Source: Gemmata sp.
Lineage (GTDB): Bacteria; Planctomycetota; Planctomycetia; Gemmatales; Gemmataceae
Direction: 5' to 3'
Length of the DNA stretch: 64,000 nt
Assembly (NCBI GenBank): GCA_025055115.1
Contig: JANWYJ010000087.1
Span: forward strand, 61,564-125,563
Below are positions 16,948-24,957 of the stretch, piece after piece. The stretch's first letter is position 1. The number at the start of each line of letters is the position of its first letter. The notes under the pieces were generated by a model. That model ran no database searches and was not told the origin of the DNA. It worked only from the letters and a program-made list of their open reading frames with translations. Both the position numbers and the translations under genes were made by a program.

Positions 16948-18693
16948 CTAGCCGGATGCCGCAGACGACCCCATCGGCATGCTATGAGCCAAACGGCTGA
17001 AGGCGACGACGGCAATATCGTCGTTTTGGGCGCGGCCGTTGGCATGGGCGCGAACCGCGGCGACCAGGCGTTCGCCGATACGGCGGGCACGTTGGGCTTC
17101 GGCCTGCGGCAGCGTATCGCTGTGCGGGTGCAGGTAGCGGTCTGTGGCTTCGGGGCCGAACATGACACCCGCGGGATTCATGGCGTCGGTGACCCCGTCG
17201 GTGAAGACCGTGATGGCATCGCCCGGTTCTAATTGTAGCGTCAGTTGCTCGTAAGGGTAACCTGGAAGCGTGCCGATGGGAAGCCCGGTGGCGTCGATGG
17301 AGACGGCATCGAGCAATTCATGGGTGGCGGCGCGGTACAGTTTGGGGCTGATGTGCCCGGCGTTCACCACTGTCAGGCGATGCGTGGAGGGATCGAGAAC
17401 CATAACCGCAAGGGTCACGAAGCGATCGCCCAGACCGCCTCGGATCATCTGTTCATTGAGTAGACCGACGGATTCCGCCAAATTCGGCACCGTTAGCAGC
17501 GAAAAGCGTACTTCGGAGCTGAGTTTGGCGACCAGAAGAGCCGCCGGAACGCCTTTGCCCGCAACATCCCCCAGAACAACCGCCACACGCCCATCGGGCA
17601 GGGTGACGAAGTCGTAGTAGTCGCCTCCGACGGTTTGGGCGGGTGAGTAATGGGAGAAGAATTCGTAGCCGGGGACTTGGGGCAGGGTTTGCGGCAGGAA
17701 ACCGAGCTGCACTTTTCGTGCCAATTCGATTTCTTTTTGCTCTTTTTCGCGGGCCAACACCGCCTCGTGCATCCGGGCCTTATCCACGGCCACGCCCGCG
17801 AGATTGCCGACAATGGTCAACAGGTTCAGATCGTCGCGGGTAAACTTTTTCATCCGGTCTTGGGTATCGATTTGGATCGCCCCGATCGCTTGGCCTTCGG
17901 CATTGGCCAAAGGAACGCACATCACCGAACGAATCTTGAACTCCGCGATGCTGGCCGCCGGCCCCAAGGCGGCATCGCTGGACGCGTCTTCGCTGAGGTA
18001 GGATTCCATCTTTTCGATGGTTTTTTTGACGATTGTGCGGCTGAAACGGGTATCATCCAAAGCGGCCCGGCGGCTGCGCATCACCTTGGGGTAGGGGCGG
18101 CCGTTGTCGTCGAGCATCAACACGAAGCAGCGATCGGCTTGTTTGAAGACGCCAAAGAGCGTTTCGGCAATTTGGGCCATCAATGGGTCCAATTCGAGCA
18201 TCCGCGACAGATTCGTGCTGATGTCGAGCAAGGCCCGGAGTCGTTCCGAGGGGGCCACTTCCAGAAATTGTTGGGCATTATTTTTGCTCTGGGTGGCCTC
18301 AATGGTGGTCATATTGGCTTCGTCGGCTTCCTCCTCCGGAGCATCCTTGGTCATCCACTCGGGCAAGTTCTTGGAAGGGACAACCCGTTCATCATGAAAA
18401 CGGAAGAGAAAATCGCAGATTTTGATGCGATCATCGGGTTTGAGCAACTGCCGATGGGGTGGCAGAATCTCCTTGCTATTGACAAAAGTTTTGTTTCGGC
18501 TTTTGAGGTCTTCGATGAAAAATTGGTTCCCCGAACGGCTGATCTGAGCATGTTTGCGGCTGACGGCATGATGCGGGATGACAATTTGGCAGAGATTTTC
18601 GTCGCGGCCAATGATCATCAGGTCCCCATCGAGGGGAATGGTTTTGTTGGTGATCACACCGTCGGGAGATTTTAAGAGTATGAGCGAGGGCAT
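16948..18693 (-). CDS. FHA-GAF-SpoIIE/PP2C serine/threonine phosphatase
   Basis: A 581-residue cytoplasmic signalling protein. An FHA domain (about 1-110) carries MIIGRDENLCQI, HHAVSRKHAQI and RNKTFVN. A GAF domain (about 145-320) carries VMCVPLANAEGQAIGAI. A SpoIIE-type PP2C domain (about 335-560) carries GGDYYDFVTLPDG, LGDVAGKGVPAALL and FTDGVTDAMN, with the metal-binding Asp/Gly residues in place. Such RsbU/SpoIIE phosphatases dephosphorylate anti-sigma-antagonist proteins; the FHA domain would tie it to a phosphothreonine partner. No anti-sigma factor or STAS protein is adjacent. No strong ribosome-binding site precedes ATG 18693. It is divergent from the 88-residue protein gene across a 239-nt spacer. 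Confidence 0.93.
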   Translation of the reverse strand: MPSLILLKSPDGVITNKTIPLDGDLMIIGRDENLCQIVIPHHAVSRKHAQISRSGNQFFIEDLKSRNKTFVNSKEILPPHRQLLKPDDRIKICDFLFRFHDERVVPSKNLPEWMTKDAPEEEADEANMTTIEATQSKNNAQQFLEVAPSERLRALLDISTNLSRMLELDPLMAQIAETLFGVFKQADRCFVLMLDDNGRPYPKVMRSRRAALDDTRFSRTIVKKTIEKMESYLSEDASSDAALGPAASIAEFKIRSVMCVPLANAEGQAIGAIQIDTQDRMKKFTRDDLNLLTIVGNLAGVAVDKARMHEAVLAREKEQKEIELARKVQLGFLPQTLPQVPGYEFFSHYSPAQTVGGDYYDFVTLPDGRVAVVLGDVAGKGVPAALLVAKLSSEVRFSLLTVPNLAESVGLLNEQMIRGGLGDRFVTLAVMVLDPSTHRLTVVNAGHISPKLYRAATHELLDAVSIDATGLPIGTLPGYPYEQLTLQLEPGDAITVFTDGVTDAMNPAGVMFGPEATDRYLHPHSDTLPQAEAQRARRIGERLVAAVRAHANGRAQNDDIAVVAFSRLAHSMPMGSSAASG

Positions 18694-18932
18694 GGAAGCG
18701 TCCCGAAGTTCGAGTCAGCCGAGCCACGTTATGGCTCTATAAAGATAAGCGGTTCACCAGTTCATGAGAGGACGCGGTTTTCCCAAAAAGATGTTATCCG
18801 CTGGAGGAAATTTCTGCAAGCAACCATTGACCGGTGTTCCCTACCTGACCGTTTCCCACCCTAAAATACCATTGTACGCTTTCTGAAGCTGGATTTCGCG
18901 GCCATTCGCGAACAACATACGAGGGATTGGGC

Positions 18933-19199
18933 ATGCCAAAGAAAAAGTCGAAAAAATCACAAGCCACCGTCGCGGGGGTTGTCGGCATTGGTCTGGACGG
19001 TACCGATGGCCATCACCGCATCACCCGCACCGAGGAAATGGTTCTGGTCGGCGGTTCGGCCGAAACCCATGAACGGATGCAAGAAACCGCCATTCGCTTC
19101 AGCGAGAATTTGGAAAAACGCGGCAAAACCCTGCAGCAAGCCACTGTCCGCGAGGTGCTCGATTTGCTCCGCGAGGCCATCGAACGCACCGGCCGTTAG
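18933..19199 (+). CDS. Small basic/helical protein of unknown function
   Basis: An 88-residue protein that I do not recognise. It has a Lys-rich N-terminus (MPKKKSKKS), then a Gly/Asp/His-rich segment (GIGLDGTDGHHRITR), and an amphipathic helical C-terminal half (METHERMQETAIRF-like through EVLDLLREAIERTGR). Start ATG 18933 is supported by GAGGG about 7 nt upstream; a TTG two codons earlier is less likely. There is no signal peptide or transmembrane segment. Coding bias and the good ribosome-binding site make it a probable real gene. It lies alone between the FHA-GAF phosphatase (divergent) and the pseudokinase gene (same strand, 281 nt downstream), but no functional link is shown. Confidence 0.75.
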   Translation: MPKKKSKKSQATVAGVVGIGLDGTDGHHRITRTEEMVLVGGSAETHERMQETAIRFSENLEKRGKTLQQATVREVLDLLREAIERTGR

Positions 19200-19289
19200 A
19201 CCCAACAATCACCCACCCCAAACGCGGCCAATGCGCACAGAGTACTCACAGGCAACAGGTGCACTGGAATTTCGCCCTGGGCCGGCGGG

Positions 19290-19386
19290 GAGAACGACCG
19301 ATCATCCGCAGCCTCCTAGTCCTCGCAAAGGAAACACTGAAGACAACCCAACTTGGGAGGTAGCGAGAACGGCCGATCATCCGCAG
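19290..19386. repeat. 22-bp direct repeat pair, 75-bp period
   Basis: GAGAACGACCGATCATCCGC at 19290 recurs at 19365 with one mismatch over 22 bp. The pair lies in the 281-nt spacer before the pseudokinase gene; the rest of the spacer is unassigned. Confidence 0.9.
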
Positions 19387-19480
19387 ACCCCGCCACCCCT
19401 TCATGGGTATCACAACCACCGCCGGACAGCCGCCCTCGGGTGTTGGCCTGTCGCCTCCTCGTGACCGGATCGTTCCCATC

Positions 19481-20839
19481 ATGGCCTGCCCGGACGATGC
19501 CGAACTTCAAGCCTTTCTCAACGAGGCTCTCACCCATCACCGGGTGGCGGTGATTGCCGCTCATATCGATGGCTGCCCGCATTGCCAGGCCCGCTTGGAT
19601 CGCCTGACCGAGCTGAAGAACAGTCTGATGGGCCGCTACAACCCCTCCTCCGCCCCCGAACCCGCAGGTTCCGGCTCGGGCACCCAAGCGGCCAGCCACA
19701 CCGAGGATACCCAGCTGAGCGGCGAACCCGTCAGTTTTCAGGACGATGCGGTGGGTTTGCCGCGCGTCGCTGGTTTTGATGTGATCGCCGAGGTGGGCCG
19801 AGGTCGTTGCAGTCGCGTTTATAAGGCTCGCCTGCGGCAACAGAACCGGCTGGTAGCCTTGAAAATCCTGCAACCGGGGGATTCTGACCCGGCCGAAGCG
19901 ATCGCCCAATGGCTGGCTCAGGCAGCGATTTGGTCGCAAATCGAACATCCCCAGATACTTCGGTTAATTGAAAAGGGAGTGTGGTCCGCGCCTCAGGGCG
20001 GAGCCAGGCCGTATGCAGCTTTGGAACTGCTCGAAGGTGGCTCGCTGCGCGACCAACTGCGGGACAAGAACCGTGGCTCGGGTCCCCGGTGGCCGTCGCC
20101 ACTCCAAGCCGCGGCGTTGGCTGAAGGATTGGCCCGGGCGGTGCATGTCGCCCACTGCCGCGGTCTGGTGCATGGTCATCTGACTGCGGCGAATATCCTT
20201 TTCCCCGGTCTGGGCCAACAGTCGCCGTCGCCAGCCCCCGCCGCCACCGACTTCCCCGGGCGATCCTCCGCCCACGTCACCGAACCGATTCCGAAAATCA
20301 CCGATTTCGGCATGGCACATTTCGCCCCAACGACCGCCGCGGCAGACAGTTGGCCCTATCGCGCTCCAGAACAAACCCTCCCGGGCACTCCGGTCGGCCC
20401 TGCGGTGGATGTGTACGCCCTGGGGGCGATCCTGTTTGAATGTCTCACCGGTCGGCCACCTCCCCGGCCGGAGGAACGGCGAACGCCACCGACACCAGCC
20501 GCCAAGCGGCCGCAATCAGGGCTTGCTGCCGTTGAACCGGACAGTTCTCCTGCGGCGACAGAGCTGCGCCGGCTTGCCATTCCCACCGCTTTGGCGGCCA
20601 TTACTCTCAAATGCCTGCAGCCGGCACCCGAACACCGCTATGCTACGGCTGAAGCCTTGGCCGACGATCTCCGCCGCTTTCTCGACAATCGCCCCGTTCA
20701 GGCGCTGCCGGCTTCTCGGCATCAACGCTTGTGGCTGTGGTCGCGACGGCATCCCATCGCGGCGGGGTTCTTGGCGGGGCTGATGATTCTCATCGCGGCA
20801 AGTGTTACACTGGTGCTACTTGCCATGGCCTGGCTGTGA
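19481..20839 (+). CDS. Hanks-type protein kinase-like protein, probable pseudokinase, membrane-anchored
   Basis: A 452-residue protein. Residues 1-50 contain AHIDGCPHC, resembling the zinc-binding anti-sigma (zf-HC2) finger. A kinase fold follows (about 98-410) with a glycine loop (VGRGRCSRVYKA), ALKIL with the beta3 Lys at 128 and an intact DFG (275-277). However, the catalytic loop reads HGHLTAAN (231-238) instead of HRDLKPAN, so the catalytic Asp and the following Lys are absent. The alphaC Glu position also appears to be Gln147. A hydrophobic helix (about 428-450) ends the protein. Phosphotransfer is therefore unlikely; ATP binding or a scaffold role is more plausible. ATG 19481 is chosen because the zinc-finger-like region starts there; the ribosome-binding site is weak. 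Confidence 0.87.
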   Translation: MACPDDAELQAFLNEALTHHRVAVIAAHIDGCPHCQARLDRLTELKNSLMGRYNPSSAPEPAGSGSGTQAASHTEDTQLSGEPVSFQDDAVGLPRVAGFDVIAEVGRGRCSRVYKARLRQQNRLVALKILQPGDSDPAEAIAQWLAQAAIWSQIEHPQILRLIEKGVWSAPQGGARPYAALELLEGGSLRDQLRDKNRGSGPRWPSPLQAAALAEGLARAVHVAHCRGLVHGHLTAANILFPGLGQQSPSPAPAATDFPGRSSAHVTEPIPKITDFGMAHFAPTTAAADSWPYRAPEQTLPGTPVGPAVDVYALGAILFECLTGRPPPRPEERRTPPTPAAKRPQSGLAAVEPDSSPAATELRRLAIPTALAAITLKCLQPAPEHRYATAEALADDLRRFLDNRPVQALPASRHQRLWLWSRRHPIAAGFLAGLMILIAASVTLVLLAMAWL

Positions 20840-20906
20840 TGCCAGGCGAGCGATTCGGGCATTCCAGCAAGAGATGAACCATTCGCTCTCGTGTCACACC
20901 GCCGGG

Positions 20907-21015
20907 CGTGAAGTTTCCCGAATGGGGGCGAAGCACGCATCGCCGAACAACCGACCATTGGTGAGTTCGTGTCAACGGCGTGAGGTTTCCCGAATCGGGT
21001 CGAAGCACGCATCGC
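20907..21015. repeat. 37-bp direct repeat pair, 72-bp period
   Basis: Copies at 20907-20943 and 20979-21015 match at 34 of 37 positions and share CGAAGCACGCATCGC. A weaker upstream extension (CGTGTCA at 20890 and 20968) suggests a longer original unit. Confidence 0.94.
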
Positions 21016-21058
21016 TGGTGTGGTCCAGGACGCATCCCGCCGGTCGTACAGGTGCATC

Positions 21059-23317
21059 ATGCGCACGACATCTCTCACAGGTCTGGCGATATTGTCTACG
21101 CTAGCGCTGGCAGCTGATTTCAAAGACCTTGATCCCCGTGTTGTGGCGGCTACGGATCCGCAAGCGAAAGACCTTTCGCAAATGATGCTGCGCGATGCCC
21201 AAAAACGCCTGCAAGACGCCCATTCGCGGGAAAGCCGACGATTCGCGGAAATTACCACCCGATCACAATGGGAAGCCTACCGCGATGAGCGGATCGCCAA
21301 GCTCAAGGCGGCACTGGGAGCATGGCCCGAACCGCCCCACGACCTGCGCATCGTCGTGACGAACAAACTCGATGGCGAAGGCTTTACGATTCACAATCTG
21401 CTGTATGAATCCCGCCCCGGCTGGTGGGTGAGTGCCAATTTGTATCAACCGGCGACACGGCCAGAGAAAATGCCGGGAATTATCATTTCGCACAGTCATC
21501 ACACCCCCAAAACGCATGGGGAATTGCAAGACATGGGCATGACCTGGGCCCGCGCCGGTGTTGCCGTGTTGGTGCCAGACCACCTCGGGCACGGCGAACG
21601 CCGCCAACACGATTTCCTGACCGAGAAGGATTACGACAAACCCTTCCGCGTCAGCCGCCAAGATTACTACTTCCGCTACAACACGAATCTTCAGCTCTCC
21701 GCGCTGGGGGAATCGCTGATGGGGTGGATGGTCTGGGACCTGATGCGCGGGGTGGATGTCTTGTTGAAGCAGCCGAACATCGATCCGAAGCGGCTCATTC
21801 TGCTGGGGGCGGTCGCTGGCGGCGGCGACCCGGCCGGCGTGACCGCTGCTCTCGACCCACGCATCGCTTGTGTGGTGCCCTTCAACTTCGGCGGTTGGCA
21901 ACCGGAATCACGAGTTTTGGACAACCCAGATCGCGACTTCGCCTGGTTCGGCGATGGCTATTGGGAATCGACACGCGGTCTGCGCTATGGTGCCCGCGAT
22001 GGCTTCGCCCACTTCGTTATCGTCGGTAGTGTCGCACCGCGGAAAGTGATTTACGCCCACGAATTCGCGTGGGATGCCAAGACCGACCCAGCATGGCCAC
22101 GCCTGCAAAAAATCTTCGCCTTCTACGATGCCCCAGAGAGCTTGCGCGTTGTTCATGGCCGCGGAGCCGTCACCGGGCCAGCCGGGCCGGACAACACCCA
22201 CTGCACACACATCGGCGCAGTCCATCGCCGCGGCATCCATACAGCCCTTCAGGACTGGTTCGCCATACCCATTCCCCAAGAGTACAGCCGGCGGCGTGCG
22301 CCCGATGAGCTACTTTGTTGGAACTCCAATGCCATCAAAGACTTAAAGCCGAAAATGCTCCACGAATGGCTCGCACACCGCGCCCAGCAGCTCGCGGCGG
22401 ACTGGCAGCGGACCCAGCCTGCCCAGCCGGCGGCTCAACGCGAACGCCTCCGCCGACAATGGGCCACGTTACTGGGAACCATCGAGCCAGTCGAACAGCC
22501 GAAAGTCACGGAACGCTCTCGTGAAGCCGTCCCCGGAGGAACTCTCAGCCGCTGGCTTTGCGAAGTCGAACCGGGAATTGTTGTTCCGTTTCTCTTGTTG
22601 GTTCCCCAAGAAGCTCACAGACCCGTTCCCGTGGTGGTGATGGTATCCAGTCGTGGCAAGCAGGCATTCTTCCCTACACATAGCGAAGCGATCGCGGCCT
22701 TCCTGAAGGCCGGAATCGCCGTCTGCTTGCCCGATGTGCGCGGAACCGGTGAAACGCAACCCGGCTCTTCCGCCGCACGCAGCAGCACCCGAACATCCAT
22801 CGCGCAGACGAACCTCATCCTCGGCCAACCGGTTCTGGGCAGCCAACTTCGCGATCTGCGAACCATTCTCCGTTGGCTGTCCCGTCGCCCGGAGATCGAC
22901 GGGCAGACAATCGCCGTTTGGGGGGAAGGGACCGCGCTCCGCAATGAGAAAACCACCAAATTGGCAGTTCCCCTGGATGCGTCCAACTTCCCGCACATCG
23001 CGGAACCTGGTGCACCCCTGCTGGCTCTGCTGGCTGGCTTGTATGAAGATAGCGTGGCGGTGGTCTACACTCACGGCGGGCTGGCCCAATACGCCTCGCT
23101 CTTCGACCAACCGTATATTTACGTTCCCCATGATGCCGTCGTCCCGGGAATTGTCACCGTGGGGGATATACCCGCGCTGGTGGCGGCACTGGCCCCACGC
23201 CCGGTACGGTACGATGACCCGATCGATGCCGGCAATCGGCGGATGGTGGCCCAGCCGTCCGCCGATCATCCACGTGCGGCTGCAAAGTTCATCACCGACC
23301 AGCTCCGCCAGCGCTGA
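21059..23317 (+). CDS. Exported alpha/beta-hydrolase-like protein lacking the usual nucleophile serine
   Basis: A 752-residue protein with a Sec-type signal (residues 1-19, LSTLALAAD). Two alpha/beta-hydrolase-like halves follow. The first resembles acetyl-xylan-esterase/dienelactone-hydrolase relatives (GWWVSANLYQPA, PGIIISHSHH, VPDHLGHGERR). At the nucleophile elbow it reads GAVAGGG (250-256), with Val where GxSxG has Ser. The second half (PVPVVVMVSSRGKQ, CLPDVRGTGETQ) has WGEGTA at the corresponding position, again without Ser. This is either a family with a different catalytic residue or a non-catalytic binding protein. ATG 21059 is chosen for its signal peptide; the 13-codon upstream extension overlaps repeat-flanking sequence. 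It ends 4 nt from the convergent GT39-like gene. Confidence 0.8.
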   Translation: MRTTSLTGLAILSTLALAADFKDLDPRVVAATDPQAKDLSQMMLRDAQKRLQDAHSRESRRFAEITTRSQWEAYRDERIAKLKAALGAWPEPPHDLRIVVTNKLDGEGFTIHNLLYESRPGWWVSANLYQPATRPEKMPGIIISHSHHTPKTHGELQDMGMTWARAGVAVLVPDHLGHGERRQHDFLTEKDYDKPFRVSRQDYYFRYNTNLQLSALGESLMGWMVWDLMRGVDVLLKQPNIDPKRLILLGAVAGGGDPAGVTAALDPRIACVVPFNFGGWQPESRVLDNPDRDFAWFGDGYWESTRGLRYGARDGFAHFVIVGSVAPRKVIYAHEFAWDAKTDPAWPRLQKIFAFYDAPESLRVVHGRGAVTGPAGPDNTHCTHIGAVHRRGIHTALQDWFAIPIPQEYSRRRAPDELLCWNSNAIKDLKPKMLHEWLAHRAQQLAADWQRTQPAQPAAQRERLRRQWATLLGTIEPVEQPKVTERSREAVPGGTLSRWLCEVEPGIVVPFLLLVPQEAHRPVPVVVMVSSRGKQAFFPTHSEAIAAFLKAGIAVCLPDVRGTGETQPGSSAARSSTRTSIAQTNLILGQPVLGSQLRDLRTILRWLSRRPEIDGQTIAVWGEGTALRNEKTTKLAVPLDASNFPHIAEPGAPLLALLAGLYEDSVAVVYTHGGLAQYASLFDQPYIYVPHDAVVPGIVTVGDIPALVAALAPRPVRYDDPIDAGNRRMVAQPSADHPRAAAKFITDQLRQR

Positions 23318-23320
23318 GTG

Positions 23321-24823
23321 TCACGCTGCGCGGGCGGGCAGTTCTTGTCCTTTGGCGGCTGAAGAAGGGGCCAAGGCCAGTCGTTTACGCAAGCGGTAGG
23401 AGCAATACCGCACGACACCCCAACTGGCTAAAGCGCCGCCAAAACACCACCAATACAGCGGCACATTCCGCGGCCACCACATTCCTACCATCCAGGCACT
23501 GGCCCCCAGGATCAACCCCCAAGCACTCAGCACAAGAAAATCAGCAGTGAATTCCGGTCGCTCAACGAGCAGTTTCGCCAGCAGCCAAAACCCCGGGACC
23601 AAAAATGGCACAAACCAGCGGATCGACACACAGCCCCCCCCATGATTCGTCGATAAAACTCCATACATCAGCCAACCCACAACGCACCATACACACAAAG
23701 CCACCAATTCCAGCCGATATGAACCTGCGCCACCATTGGCCGCGCGCGAAAACCTCGCCGCAGCAGCGGAGGTCGTTGGTTTCAATACGGTCCAACCCGC
23801 CGTCACAGCCAACAGCAACGGTAGGTTATGCGTCAGAAATCCGCGTCGCCCCACCAGCAAATCCAGGCAATACGTCAACTGCGCCAAGTACCCTGGCCGC
23901 ACGACACCCGTCATGGTCTCGACAAAGGGGCTGCCGGGCCACTGGAGGTATTCCCGGTGCATGTTCAGTGGCTTCAGCCAACTGCCCCCAATAGCGGCAT
24001 GGAGCGCGTGCCCCGCGACAACACCCGGCAGCATCGCCGCCGCACAACTGACCACGGCCCACAGGTTGCGGGTGCGGAGTGTGACAATCGCCAATACGAT
24101 GAGCGCGAAGGGCGGTCCCAGGCCAAAGTCGAGATTGTAGATGAACGAAGTGATGAATCCAACTGTGATCAGCGCACCCCACGCCCGCCGCCCGGCGTTG
24201 GTCGCGTCGGCGACGCGGCACAACAGCACCGCCACCACGGCGACGGCCCCCAATTGGGCGATGTGGCTATTGGCACTCCGCGTGTAGGCGGGCAGTATTG
24301 TCGCCCCGGCAAAAGCGAGAAGCCACATCCACCGCCACTTCCCACTCAGCCCGATGCGCCCACCCAGAATCCACATCATGCTGACCGCACTGGCATATCC
24401 CGTACCGCTGAGCCAAATGGTGATGATCCACGCAAACACATCCGGTCGTTCACTGGGAGCGGGAACACCGCCCAGCATCAACAATCGGTAGGCAGCGGCC
24501 AGCGGCAAACTCACCAGCGGCGGTTTGTCGGAGTACCAATGCCCCTGGATGAAGAGTTTGTCGAAGGTTCCTTTCTGCAGAAGTTCGTTATGGGGATCGT
24601 AGACGCAACGATCTGGCGGCGGATGAAGGAATACGCTGTGGTCGATGCAGAATGTGCCGCGTTCGACCAAGGATTCGATCGATGCCAAGCGGCTGCCGTC
24701 GTTCCACGAGGCGGCAAACGGCTGGGCACTGGCCAGTGCGAACATTCCCGCCGCCAGCACAATCACTCCAGCGAGCGTGGCCGGTCCAGCCGACGGGGAG
24801 AAGAAGCGGCTTTTCACACTCAT
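23321..24823 (-). CDS. Polytopic membrane protein, GT39/PMT-like glycosyltransferase fold
   Basis: A 500-residue inner-membrane protein with about 11 hydrophobic segments. The first periplasmic loop has an acidic/His-rich part and DKPPLVSLPLAAAYRLL. The DKPP motif at this place is typical of the lipid-dependent GT39/ArnT/PMT families, which transfer sugars from polyprenyl-phosphate carriers. Donor and acceptor are unknown. ATG 24823 is chosen because the protein becomes coherent there (a short basic start, then the first helix); the open frame upstream runs through a 41-bp tandem repeat that ends at hom. No clear ribosome-binding site is seen. It follows hom on the same strand. Confidence 0.75.
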   Translation of the reverse strand: MSVKSRFFSPSAGPATLAGVIVLAAGMFALASAQPFAASWNDGSRLASIESLVERGTFCIDHSVFLHPPPDRCVYDPHNELLQKGTFDKLFIQGHWYSDKPPLVSLPLAAAYRLLMLGGVPAPSERPDVFAWIITIWLSGTGYASAVSMMWILGGRIGLSGKWRWMWLLAFAGATILPAYTRSANSHIAQLGAVAVVAVLLCRVADATNAGRRAWGALITVGFITSFIYNLDFGLGPPFALIVLAIVTLRTRNLWAVVSCAAAMLPGVVAGHALHAAIGGSWLKPLNMHREYLQWPGSPFVETMTGVVRPGYLAQLTYCLDLLVGRRGFLTHNLPLLLAVTAGWTVLKPTTSAAAARFSRAANGGAGSYRLELVALCVWCVVGWLMYGVLSTNHGGGCVSIRWFVPFLVPGFWLLAKLLVERPEFTADFLVLSAWGLILGASAWMVGMWWPRNVPLYWWCFGGALASWGVVRYCSYRLRKRLALAPSSAAKGQELPARAA

Positions 24824-24844
24824 GAGGTGGGGGCATAACACAAT

Positions 24845-24926
24845 CCCAGGGTATGGGCAAGATGAGCAAGCTTGGTGAAAGCAACCCCAAGGTGTGGGCA
24901 AGATGAGCAAGTCTGCTGAAAGCAAC
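24845..24926. repeat. 41-bp tandem duplication between hom and the GT39-like gene
   Basis: Copies at 24845-24885 and 24886-24926 abut exactly and match at 36 of 41 positions; both contain GGGCAAGATGAGCAAG. The block fills almost the whole spacer. Confidence 0.94.
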
Positions 24927-24957
24927 GCCAGCGGCTGACTCAGGATGGCGCGCTGGG

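Noticed and set aside
19403..19480. Extended N-terminus of the pseudokinase
   Set aside because: The extra 26 codons are Pro/Gly-rich, non-conserved-looking sequence adjoining a repeat locus; the zinc-finger-like domain begins at ATG 19481.
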